Positions 57,535-64,000 of a stretch of 64,000 bases of DNA are shown one piece after another (the first letter of the stretch is position 1; each line of letters opens with the position of its first letter). The notes under the pieces were generated by a model. It made no database searches. It had not been told where the DNA came from and worked only from the letters and a program-made list of their open reading frames with translations. Origin of the DNA: Bog-159 sp035499555. GTDB lineage: Bacteria > Acidobacteriota > Terriglobia > Bryobacterales > Bryobacteraceae. The translations under genes and the position numbers were made by a program. The stretch covers positions 62,001 to 126,000 of the forward strand of contig DATJYO010000065.1 in NCBI GenBank assembly GCA_035499555.1, written 5' to 3'.

Positions 57535-58296
57535 TCAATGCGCCACAGCGCGTTTTTTGCCGAAGAGCCGCGTGGTCAGAAAATCGATACCGAATCCGGC
57601 CAGGGCCCCGATCAGAACGGCCGTCAGGCCATAAAGCGAAGCGCGGGTCTCGGCCAGGGACGCCAGCCACGCGGGGAAGCCGGTCCGGACGACGCTTAGG
57701 GGCATGACGATCGCGCCGTCGCGAACTTCATAGACGGTGACGGTATACTGCGCGGGTGGGGCCTTGGGCGGCCAGTGGAAGTGGAGCGAGTAGGGGACGC
57801 AGTCCTCATCCGGCTGGCCCATCGAAACACCCCGGTCGCTGAAGGCGTATGTCCCCTGGCTCCTTTTGAGCGCCAGATAAGAGGACCGCAGGGCCGCGTC
57901 CGCCGCCGGATCGGTCGGCGGATCGATGTGCATTCGGGCCTGCAACGACGATTCGTCCAGGCGCAGACTCGCGATGGTTTGTCTGTCGAGCAGCGCCGCT
58001 ATGGGTCCGGCGGAGAAACGCAGGATGAGCGAGGGCGCACCGGAGATCCGCACCCGGCCGGCATTCACCCAGACAGGTCCGAAACGGACCTTCCGTTTGA
58101 AACGCTCCTGGCGATCGGGTCCGGTGATCGCGACAATCACCTGGGACCGCGGCGCGGATGCGCCCTCGATGCTCACCTGGGCGCCATCATAGAAGGCGCC
58201 GACCTGGATCACTTGAGGCGTGATGCGAAATACCGCCGGGGAGGGCGACGTCCCCGCGGCGAACAACAACCCGGCGAGTAGAGATATGGCGTTCAT
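57535..58296 (-). CDS. TIGR02186-family membrane protein
   Basis: The 253-residue product has a signal peptide, an exported beta-rich domain (about residues 22-215) and a C-terminal membrane helix (LYGLTAVLIGALAGFGIDFL). It matches TIGR02186 (PF09608), a family regularly found next to TauE/SafE-type permeases: FRITPQVIQVGAFYDGAQVSIEG and SLHFHWPPKAPPAQYTVTVYEV. It overlaps the lipoprotein gene upstream by four bases. An accessory role for the TauE exporters is inferred. Confidence 0.8.
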   Translation of the reverse strand: MNAISLLAGLLFAAGTSPSPAVFRITPQVIQVGAFYDGAQVSIEGASAPRSQVIVAITGPDRQERFKRKVRFGPVWVNAGRVRISGAPSLILRFSAGPIAALLDRQTIASLRLDESSLQARMHIDPPTDPAADAALRSSYLALKRSQGTYAFSDRGVSMGQPDEDCVPYSLHFHWPPKAPPAQYTVTVYEVRDGAIVMPLSVVRTGFPAWLASLAETRASLYGLTAVLIGALAGFGIDFLTTRLFGKKRAVAH

Positions 58297-58874
58297 TTTT
58301 CGCCCTTACTCAGGTCAGTCCGGGTGACGTTCATCAACCGGAGAGCACGGCCCGGGTCGCGGTAGTAGTAGCGGATCTCATCCCCGGCTCGCCAGGCTTC
58401 GTCCGGCAGGCCACGGTATTGCTCCGGTACCGAGAACTCGATCAGTTGGTGGGTGCGCGCCCGATACACGGTGATGGTTCCTTTGGACTGGTCGTGTACC
58501 GGAAACCGGATCCGCCGTACCCGGGCGTCGGTTGCGGAGACGCCATCGTGGCGCGAAACCACCGTAATCTTGACGGTTTCGAAGCTGCTGGCCGCGGGAT
58601 CGTAGATGACGGCGCGGCCGTTGGACGCGTCGAGTGCCAGCAGTCTGCCGGCCTCCGGCTCCGGCCCCATCTCCTTGGGATTCAGGGGAACGTGGACGGT
58701 TACAGGCGGCAGTACGTCAAAGCGCGGGTGCCCGGGATCGCGGTAGTTGGAATCGGCGATGAACGTGATCTCTCCTTTGTCCGGCAGATAGGCAACCACC
58801 TGTCCCTGGTTGACCTGCCCCAGTGGGCCGCAGCCGGCCAGCGCCGCCAAAGCGATGAAGATCGGAATTCGCAT
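58293..58874 (-). CDS. Lipoprotein, DUF4881-like
   Basis: The 193-residue product has a lipoprotein signal (MRIPIFIALAALAGC, lipobox Cys at about 15) and a beta-rich body (QGQVVAYLPDKGEITFIADSN, RIRFPVHDQSKGTITVYRAR, YYYRDPGRALRLMNVTRTD). It resembles DUF4881 lipoproteins known from sulfate-reducing bacteria, although I cannot confirm the match. It lies 12 bases after the TauE gene and overlaps the TIGR02186 gene, so it belongs to the exporter operon. Confidence 0.65.
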   Translation of the reverse strand: MRIPIFIALAALAGCGPLGQVNQGQVVAYLPDKGEITFIADSNYRDPGHPRFDVLPPVTVHVPLNPKEMGPEPEAGRLLALDASNGRAVIYDPAASSFETVKITVVSRHDGVSATDARVRRIRFPVHDQSKGTITVYRARTHQLIEFSVPEQYRGLPDEAWRAGDEIRYYYRDPGRALRLMNVTRTDLSKGEK

Positions 58875-58886
58875 CGCGTATGGCTC

Positions 58887-59957
58887 CTAGGCCGCTATAT
58901 GAGACAGATCTTTATGCTTCATCGCCAGTTCCTCTCTCACGCCGTGCAGGAACTTGAGGAAAATGTAGAGCGACAGAGCCCCGACCAGTCCCAGGATCAG
59001 GATCGTGGCCGCGCTCTCGAACACGGTCCGCACGCTTGGATAAGCAGCCGCGATGAGTTTCAGGACGATGGAGAGGGCGCAGCCCAGAACCGAAATCCCG
59101 AAGAACACCCGAATGCCGTAGCCCTTGACGTACTTAGTGGCGACCGCGCCGATCTGAGCGCCCACCGACGCGCCCAGCAGCATGATTACAGCGGCCAGCA
59201 GTTCCGTGCGGCCCTTGTAGCTGTAAGATGCCGCGCCGTACAGGCCGGAGATGGCCACCTCGAACAGGTCCGTCCCTACGGCGATGTGTGTGGGGCAGCC
59301 GATCAGGTAGATCAGCGCCGGCATGCGGATCAGGCCGCCGCCGATGCCCATGAATCCGGCCAGCAGTCCGGTCACGAAGCTCACCGAAATCGGCAGCCAG
59401 GCGGAACAGCGGATACCCGCCTTGCGAAAATAAACCACTGGCGGAATGCGGATCTTGTGCAGCGTCTTGTGCCACTCGATCCCGGTGGCCAAAGCATCTA
59501 TGGTTCTCCCGGACGCCGCGGCCTCGCGTTCTTTTTTTTGCCGCTTGGCCAGGTCCGCAAAAACCAGCCACGCGATCAGCGCCAGCAGCACCAGGTAACC
59601 TGAGCGCACGTAAACGTCGACTTTGCCGATCCGTTCCAGCCACATGATGATCTGGGCGCCGCATTCGAAACCGGTGACCGTGCCGGCCACCATCGTGAGC
59701 CCTAACTTGTAATCCACGTTGCCGAATTTGCTATGCCGCAGGGTGGAGATCAGGGACGGCCCCGACATCTGCGCGATATCCGTGCCGATGGCGAAGGCCA
59801 TCGGGAAGCCGAGAATATTCAGCCCGGGTGTCACCATCCACCCGCCGCCCATGCCAAAGAAACCGCCGATCATCCCGACGCCCAAGCCCAGGATGACCAG
59901 GCCGGGCCAAAAGATCGGCACCCCCGCGATCGGCATGAAAATGTGCAGCCAGTCCAT
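58887..59957 (-). CDS. TauE/SafE family permease
   Basis: The 356-residue membrane protein has about nine helices, with the duplicated motifs GMIGGFFGMGGGWMVTPGLN and GLLAGFMGIGGGLIRMPALI. An inserted cytoplasmic loop of about 50 residues (about 145-195) separates the halves. Its longer form and the GTDIAQM and GTDLFEV blocks match the 'sulfite exporter TauE' group found in sulfate reducers, for which sulfate or sulfite transport has been proposed. It is the third gene of a five-gene operon with another TauE, a small membrane protein, a lipoprotein and TIGR02186. Confidence 0.88.
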   Translation of the reverse strand: MDWLHIFMPIAGVPIFWPGLVILGLGVGMIGGFFGMGGGWMVTPGLNILGFPMAFAIGTDIAQMSGPSLISTLRHSKFGNVDYKLGLTMVAGTVTGFECGAQIIMWLERIGKVDVYVRSGYLVLLALIAWLVFADLAKRQKKEREAAASGRTIDALATGIEWHKTLHKIRIPPVVYFRKAGIRCSAWLPISVSFVTGLLAGFMGIGGGLIRMPALIYLIGCPTHIAVGTDLFEVAISGLYGAASYSYKGRTELLAAVIMLLGASVGAQIGAVATKYVKGYGIRVFFGISVLGCALSIVLKLIAAAYPSVRTVFESAATILILGLVGALSLYIFLKFLHGVREELAMKHKDLSHIAA

Positions 59958-59972
59958 TGTCTTTTGACCTCG

Positions 59973-60236
59973 TCAATGCTCCGCCAGCACCCTGGACTTC
60001 AGGTCGATTCCGATACGAGCCAGAAAGAAATCAGTGATTTTCCCCATAAGAAGGCTCAAAAGCGGTAAGGTGACGATCGTCGCCAGTGCAAACCAGAAAT
60101 GGCTGCCGTTGTACAGGTCCGCCCACCAGGCCTCCCATGCCGCATACCGGCGGCTGTCGGCGACCAGCACCATGGGTTCGGCGGTCAGCGTGAGCGCGCC
60201 GGCCAGGATCAGAAAAATCGTTCGTATCAGATTCAT
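59973..60236 (-). CDS. Small two-helix membrane protein between TauE genes
   Basis: The 87-residue product has a signal-like N-terminal helix (IRTIFLILAGALTLTA) and a second membrane helix (FWFALATIVTLPLLSLLMG), linked by an acidic, Trp-rich loop (YAAWEAWWADLYNGSHFW). It overlaps the upstream TauE gene by four bases and precedes the other by 15 bases, so it may be a small subunit of the exporters. No named family is recognised with certainty. Confidence 0.6.
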   Translation of the reverse strand: MNLIRTIFLILAGALTLTAEPMVLVADSRRYAAWEAWWADLYNGSHFWFALATIVTLPLLSLLMGKITDFFLARIGIDLKSRVLAEH

Positions 60237-61234
60237 GCGCTACCTGCCCAAATGCCCGGATTCCGGATGAACGCCTGTAGCATCCCCAGCAGCGGCTGGT
60301 GCAGATGCAGGCCGGCGTGTACCGTGGGGACCAGCAGATTTTTGGGCGTGACCAGAACGTCGAACACCATTTTCCCGGCTACCACCAACGCCAGGGTGGC
60401 CAGGATGATCAGCAACTGGTCGCCGCGCAAAAAGCGCGTCAGACGGGCGCCGATCTGCGCGCCGATGGTCGAACCGGCGGCCAGCATCAGGGCCAGCACC
60501 AGATCCACCGTGTGGTTGGCGGTGGATTGCATGTAGGTCACGCCCGCGCAGGTGAACAGCGTCTGAAACAGCGACGTTCCCACCGCGACGTGAGCGGGCA
60601 TGCCCAACAGGTAGACCATCATGGGCACCATCATGAACGCGCCGCCCACCCCCATGATGGAGGCGAGCACGCCCACCACGGTGCACAGCAGGAAGGGCAC
60701 CAGCAGCGAGTGCCGCACGTTGGACCGTTCGAAATAGACCTGTAGGGGCAGACGTTGCAGCCGCCCGCCGCCGGCCGGGGCCCGGTGCGCCTTCGTGGCC
60801 ATGGGCCCGCGCCGCAGGTTCTTCAGGCTGGCCAGGAACATGGACCCGCCCACGGCTCCCAGCACCACGATGTAGGTGATGGCAATCAGCGAATCGGCGC
60901 TGCCCATCACGCGCAAGACTTTGATCACCTGCACACCCAAACCGGCTCCGGTCAATCCGCCGGCCAGCAGCGTGATGCCCATTTTGAAATCCACGTTTCC
61001 CAATCGGAAGTGGGCCGCCACTGCGGACGAAGACGCGGCCACGATCTGGCAGGAATCCGAAGCGGCAGCTACGGTGGGAGGGATGCCGACCAACATCAGG
61101 ATGGGTGTGAGCAGGAATCCGCCACCTACACCCAGCAATCCCGACAGGAAGCCCACGAAGGCTCCCGCGGCGATCAAAACCCAGATACTGATGCTGATGC
61201 CGGCGACGGGCAAGAAGATGGACATATCTCCCAT
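60233..61234 (-). CDS. TauE/SafE family permease
   Basis: The 333-residue membrane protein has about eight helices with the TauE motifs GFLSGLLGVGGGFLLTPILMLVGI (about residues 28-51) and VGVLASIMGVGGAFMMVPMMVYLLG in the second half, plus a central basic loop (RRGPMATKAHRAPAGGGRLQR). It differs clearly from the TauE proteins at 58887 and 42569, so this locus encodes three diverged copies. It is the first gene of the exporter operon. ATG 61234 or 61225 could be the start; a GGGGA site precedes 61234. Confidence 0.88.
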   Translation of the reverse strand: MGDMSIFLPVAGISISIWVLIAAGAFVGFLSGLLGVGGGFLLTPILMLVGIPPTVAAASDSCQIVAASSSAVAAHFRLGNVDFKMGITLLAGGLTGAGLGVQVIKVLRVMGSADSLIAITYIVVLGAVGGSMFLASLKNLRRGPMATKAHRAPAGGGRLQRLPLQVYFERSNVRHSLLVPFLLCTVVGVLASIMGVGGAFMMVPMMVYLLGMPAHVAVGTSLFQTLFTCAGVTYMQSTANHTVDLVLALMLAAGSTIGAQIGARLTRFLRGDQLLIILATLALVVAGKMVFDVLVTPKNLLVPTVHAGLHLHQPLLGMLQAFIRNPGIWAGSA

Positions 61235-61586
61235 TCCCCTGATGCCGGATCATCAGGTATCAAACTCTGATATTCCGATTTGTATATAACACACTTTGCC
61301 GGGAGGGGCCACTGATTCGCAATTTTTTTTTATCCGCGGACTGGGTGAAAGTGTCGTGAGTCCTGTTGCCACGACGGGCGGCAGAAGACCGGCGCCGAGC
61401 GAAGAATCGATGGAGTGTCTCTTCCAGGATGCTCCGGGCGAGGGCGATTACGCCCTAAACCGGGCCATCAGGTCTCGAAACGGCTTGTGCCCGGGAGCGA
61501 CTTATATCATACTTTGGTTGTCGAACGATTTATGCGTCTTGCCCCTGAACCGACGCCCCGCAACTGCGGGATAGGAATGGTGATAC
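61235..61586. other. Intergenic region between TauE operon and citrate synthase
   Basis: This 352-base divergent gap holds an inverted repeat (61238-61257) just before the TauE start. It also has an AT-rich stretch with TATATA near 61280, a run of nine T at about 61323-61331, and the upstream sequence of citrate synthase. No ORF with a convincing ribosome site and no RNA gene was recognised. Confidence 0.5.
61238..61257. repeat. Inverted repeat in the leader of the TauE operon
   Basis: CCTGATG-N6-CATCAGG has perfect 7-bp arms, directly upstream of the first TauE start on the - strand. It could be an operator or an RNA hairpin affecting translation. No regulator can be assigned. Confidence 0.45.
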
Positions 61587-62894
61587 ATGCCAACTAGCGC
61601 GTTGACCATAACCGATGGCCGTACTGACAAAACTTACACAGTCCCTATCGACAAAGGTACCATTCGTGCGATGGACCTCCGCCAAATCAAGGAGAACGCG
61701 GAAGACTTCGGGCTCATGACTTATGATCCCGCCTTCATGAACACCGCGTCCTGCCACAGCAGCATTACTTACATCGATGGCGATCGCGGTATTCTCCGCT
61801 ATCGCGGTTATCCGATCGAAGAACTGGCCGAAAAGTGCACCTTCCTGGAGGTGGCATACCTGATCTTAAACGGGGAACTCCCCTCGGAGACACAGTTGCG
61901 GGATTGGGTGGACGAAGTCAAGCATCACACCATGCTGCACGAGACCACCAAGACCTTTCTGGAAGGTTTCCGGTACGACGCGCACCCGATGGGTATGCTG
62001 GTCAGCACGGTGGCGGCGCTCTCCACCGTCTATCCGGAAGCCCGCAACGTCCTGGATGCGCAGAATCGCCGCCTGCAAATCGTACGTTTAGTTGGCAAAG
62101 TGCCCACCATCGCCGCCTACACTTACCGGCATAGCTTGGGCCTGCCCTACGTCTATCCCGACAACGACCTGGCCTATACGGCGAATTTCATGAACATGCT
62201 CTGGAAGATGCTGGAGCCGAAATATGTGGCCAACCCGGTGCTGGCGCGGGCGCTTTCCATCCTGTTTATTCTGCACGCGGATCACGAGCAGAACTGCAGC
62301 ACCAACACCATGCGCGCGGTAGGCAGCTCGCAGGCCGATCCGTACCTGGCGGTGGCCGCGGCCGCGGCGGCGCTATCCGGCCCGCTGCACGGCGGCGCCA
62401 ATGAGCAGGTGCTGCGCATGCTGGACGCCATCGGCAGCAAGGACAATATCCCCGACTACATCGAGCAGGTGAAAGCCGGCAAGCTCAAGCTGATGGGTTT
62501 CGGCCACCGGGTCTACAAGAACTACGATCCGCGCGCCAGGATCATCAAGTGGGCGGCCGACCAGGTGTTCCAGGTCACCGGGCGCAACAAGCGGCTGGAT
62601 ATCGCGTTGGAGCTGGAGAAGATTGCACTCGAAGACGAGTATTTCATCAAGCGCAAACTGTATCCCAACGTGGACTTCTATTCCGGAATCATTTACCAGG
62701 CCATGGGTTTCAAACCCAACATGTTCACGGTGCTGTTCGCCATTCCGCGCACGGTGGGCTGGCTGGCGCACTGGGATGAACTGATGCAGGATGCCGAACA
62801 GAAGATCGCCCGCCCGCGGCAGGTCTACACGGGCGCGGATACGCGGCATCTACCGGCCTCCAAGCCGGCCATCGGCGTGCCTGTCCCGGCGTAA
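61587..62894 (+). CDS. gltA: Citrate synthase
   Basis: The 435-residue product is a type II citrate synthase. The catalytic histidines lie in LHADHEQNCSTNTMR and SGPLHGGANEQ, with the block GFGHRVYKNYDPRA and the Asp region NVDFYSGIIYQAMGF. It condenses acetyl-CoA and oxaloacetate in the TCA cycle. The ATG at 61587 has only a weak AGGAATGG ribosome site. It appears monocistronic and is followed by a strong GC hairpin before a convergent gene. Confidence 0.95.
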   Translation: MPTSALTITDGRTDKTYTVPIDKGTIRAMDLRQIKENAEDFGLMTYDPAFMNTASCHSSITYIDGDRGILRYRGYPIEELAEKCTFLEVAYLILNGELPSETQLRDWVDEVKHHTMLHETTKTFLEGFRYDAHPMGMLVSTVAALSTVYPEARNVLDAQNRRLQIVRLVGKVPTIAAYTYRHSLGLPYVYPDNDLAYTANFMNMLWKMLEPKYVANPVLARALSILFILHADHEQNCSTNTMRAVGSSQADPYLAVAAAAAALSGPLHGGANEQVLRMLDAIGSKDNIPDYIEQVKAGKLKLMGFGHRVYKNYDPRARIIKWAADQVFQVTGRNKRLDIALELEKIALEDEYFIKRKLYPNVDFYSGIIYQAMGFKPNMFTVLFAIPRTVGWLAHWDELMQDAEQKIARPRQVYTGADTRHLPASKPAIGVPVPA

Positions 62895-62906
62895 ACGGAA
62901 GAGACC

Positions 62907-62935
62907 GTGGGGGCGGCCCATGGGGAGGCCCCCAC
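62907..62935. terminator. GC-rich hairpin after citrate synthase
   Basis: GTGGGGGC (62907-62914) pairs perfectly with GCCCCCAC (62928-62935) around a 13-base loop, between the convergent citrate synthase and kinase-like genes. No T-tract follows, so it may act as a weak or factor-assisted bidirectional terminator. Confidence 0.5.
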
Positions 62936-62953
62936 AAGATCTCCGGCCCGGTA

Positions 62954-63763
62954 TCAGGAGTGAACTGGCGAAGCCAGTTCGTCCAGGTTCAGTGATTTCA
63001 CGCCGGGTACGGACTGGGCGATGCTGCGGATCTCACCGATCTCGCGGAGGCTCGGTACAGAGCCGCGGATACGCACCGCGCCGTCCGCGGCTTCGACTTC
63101 GAATTCCAGATGGGAAGTGGGAGCGGCCAAAGCCAGTTCCGCCCGCACGCGACTGGCGAGAGCCAGGCCGTCCATCGTCTTCTGGCAACACTCGGTGAAC
63201 TCGAAGCACCTTTGGCGGGCCAGCACGGTTACGGTTTTGCACGCCTCGGTGATATCCATAAACTCCAGGTTCAGAACGATGTCGTAATTACTGGGATCGC
63301 CCCAATCGACGCCGTACAGATACTGCGTCCATTTGCGGCGGTCCTGGTCCATTTTCGCGATGTAATCTGCCGCTTCCGCGCGGCTGAATTTGAGCCGGTC
63401 CTCCGCCATTTTCAGGCGAAACTCCATGGGTGCGATGATGCGCACGCGCAGGATGTGCGGTCCCCCTTTGAGGAGCAGGTGTCCGGCGTTGCCGTGGTAC
63501 ACGGCTCTGCCGGCGCGCACTTCCTCGGCCAGGGCAGCCTGGATCAAAACCAGATACAAGTATTTCTTGTGCTGGAGCCGGTCGAACAGGCTGGGCGGCT
63601 TCTGCAGGGCATCCCGCAGCTCTTCCTGGGAGACGCCGTGCGCCGCGGCGCGCTCTACAATGACCTCCCGGTCCACGCAACGGTAGCCCAGCGATTTGGC
63701 CAGACACTCGGCCAACATCTTGCCGCCGCTGAAAGATCCCCGCGAAATCGTAATGACCGACAT
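62954..63763 (-). CDS. Cytidylate-kinase-like protein fused to a BON domain
   Basis: The 269-residue product has an N-terminal P-loop NTPase domain of the cytidylate-kinase-like family (PF13189; MSVITISRGSFSGGKMLAECL, residues about 1-190). The Walker A Lys is followed by Met instead of Ser/Thr. A C-terminal BON domain follows (about 200-265, FEVEAADGAVRIRGSVPS, VPGVKSLNLDEL). BON domains usually bind membranes or polymers. The kinase-like family has no settled substrate. The ATG at 63763 is supported by GGGAGGGCGG just upstream. It is divergent from cobA. Confidence 0.8.
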   Translation of the reverse strand: MSVITISRGSFSGGKMLAECLAKSLGYRCVDREVIVERAAAHGVSQEELRDALQKPPSLFDRLQHKKYLYLVLIQAALAEEVRAGRAVYHGNAGHLLLKGGPHILRVRIIAPMEFRLKMAEDRLKFSRAEAADYIAKMDQDRRKWTQYLYGVDWGDPSNYDIVLNLEFMDITEACKTVTVLARQRCFEFTECCQKTMDGLALASRVRAELALAAPTSHLEFEVEAADGAVRIRGSVPSLREIGEIRSIAQSVPGVKSLNLDELASPVHS

Positions 63764-63780
63764 GAACCGCCCTCCCGCGG

Positions 63781-63813
63781 TAACTCCGCAGTAACTCCAC
63801 AATATGGGAGTTA
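63781..63813. repeat. Three TAACTCC boxes in the cobA/kinase divergent promoter
   Basis: TAACTCC occurs at 63781-63787 and again 11 bases on at 63792-63798. The second copy pairs with GGAGTTA at 63807-63813, forming an inverted repeat with 8 bases between the arms. Spacing of one helical turn between direct copies suggests a regulator-binding array. Confidence 0.45.
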
Positions 63814-63873
63814 GAGATCATGTTATCATGTAATTCAGAGTTTACGCAGGCACAAAATAATTCGGGAGTTCTC

Positions 63874-64000
63874 GTGTCCCCAGGAAAAGTCTACCTTGTG
63901 GGAGCCGGCCCGGGCCATCCGGAACTGCTTACGGTGAAGGCCGCCAAGCTGCTTCAGTCTAGCGATGTCATCGTCTACGACCGTCTGATCCAGGAAGAGA
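63874..64000 (+). CDS. cobA: Uroporphyrinogen-III C-methyltransferase, N-terminal part
   Basis: The first 42 residues are visible before the window ends. They show the SUMT signature VYLVGAGPGHPELLTVKAAK and DVIVYDRLI. The enzyme makes precorrin-2, the precursor for siroheme and corrinoids. The GTG at 63874 has GGGAG eight bases upstream. Together with cysG it would supply siroheme for a sulfite reductase. A fused uroporphyrinogen-III synthase domain downstream is possible but out of view. Confidence 0.85.
   Translation, partial: MSPGKVYLVGAGPGHPELLTVKAAKLLQSSDVIVYDRLIQEE

Noticed and set aside
1..64000. tRNA, rRNA, CRISPR arrays, insertion sequences
   Set aside because: None was seen on reading both strands; there are no cloverleaf-like segments, regular repeat-spacer arrays or transposase motifs.

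Overview
The window is GC-rich (except a few AT-rich promoter gaps), densely coded, and reads like a chromosome segment of an Acidobacteriota member, probably near Bryobacterales/Solibacter. This is an inference from gene content: DUF1501/DUF1800 pairs, DUF1080, CRTAC1 (ASPIC/UnbV), an HzsA-like protein, PadR and DUF362. No rRNA or tRNA gene, CRISPR array or transposase was seen.

Layout. (1) 1-7157, + strand: the tail of a polytopic membrane protein, a DUF362 protein, a tandem pair of paralogous membrane proteins around a mini-ORF, a proline-rich lipoprotein, an M24 peptidase and a secreted DUF1080 protein. (2) 7172-19105, - strand: DUF1501/DUF1800, HupE/UreJ-like, AI-2E-like and CNNM/CorC-like membrane proteins, a pyrR-pyrB-pyrC operon and a PAS hybrid histidine kinase. 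(3) 19179-32216: a PadR regulator with a Cys cluster, a Cys/His-rich secreted protein, and a tightly coupled seven-gene - strand operon: RidA, HzsA-like, CRTAC1-like, a decaheme-propeller fusion, a sensor-type propeller and two periplasmic receptors. A + strand trio (receiver, ferritin-like, NifX-like) diverges from it. The same 19-bp palindrome lies in the padR promoter region and in the ridA/receiver divergent promoter, with a degraded third copy before the secreted protein, so one regulon is likely. (4) 32213-34310: a secreted SRPBCC-like protein and an ECF sigma/anti-sigma pair.

(5) 34383-63763: a large sulfur-redox island. First comes a membrane pentaheme cytochrome, a TAT-exported molybdopterin oxidoreductase, a PsrB-like ferredoxin, a cytochrome b fused to half a YeeE thiosulfate-uptake protein, the other YeeE half, a rhodanese without its cysteine, a TauE exporter and DUF1634. 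Next, behind a divergent Cys-rich HTH/receiver-like regulator, come ATP sulfurylase (sat) and a four-gene membrane redox complex of the Dsr/Hmc type, whose NrfD subunit is fused to a hexaheme cytochrome. On the opposite strand lie dsrD-like, dsrN-like and siroheme synthase genes. These are followed by a beta-lactamase-family protein, a PEP-synthase-like protein, TIGR02186 and DUF4881-like proteins and two more TauE exporters. Citrate synthase, a cytidylate-kinase-like/BON protein and the start of cobA (siroheme methyltransferase) close the window.

How the parts fit: sat activates sulfate. The Hmc/Dsr-type complex would move electrons between the quinone pool and the cytoplasm. CysG and CobA make siroheme, and DsrN would amidate it. 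DsrD is typical of reductive Dsr pathways. The Mo-enzyme/YeeE module suggests use of thiosulfate, polysulfide or a similar compound, and the TauE proteins suggest sulfite or sulfonate export. dsrAB, aprAB and qmo are not in this window, so full sulfate respiration cannot be claimed from it.
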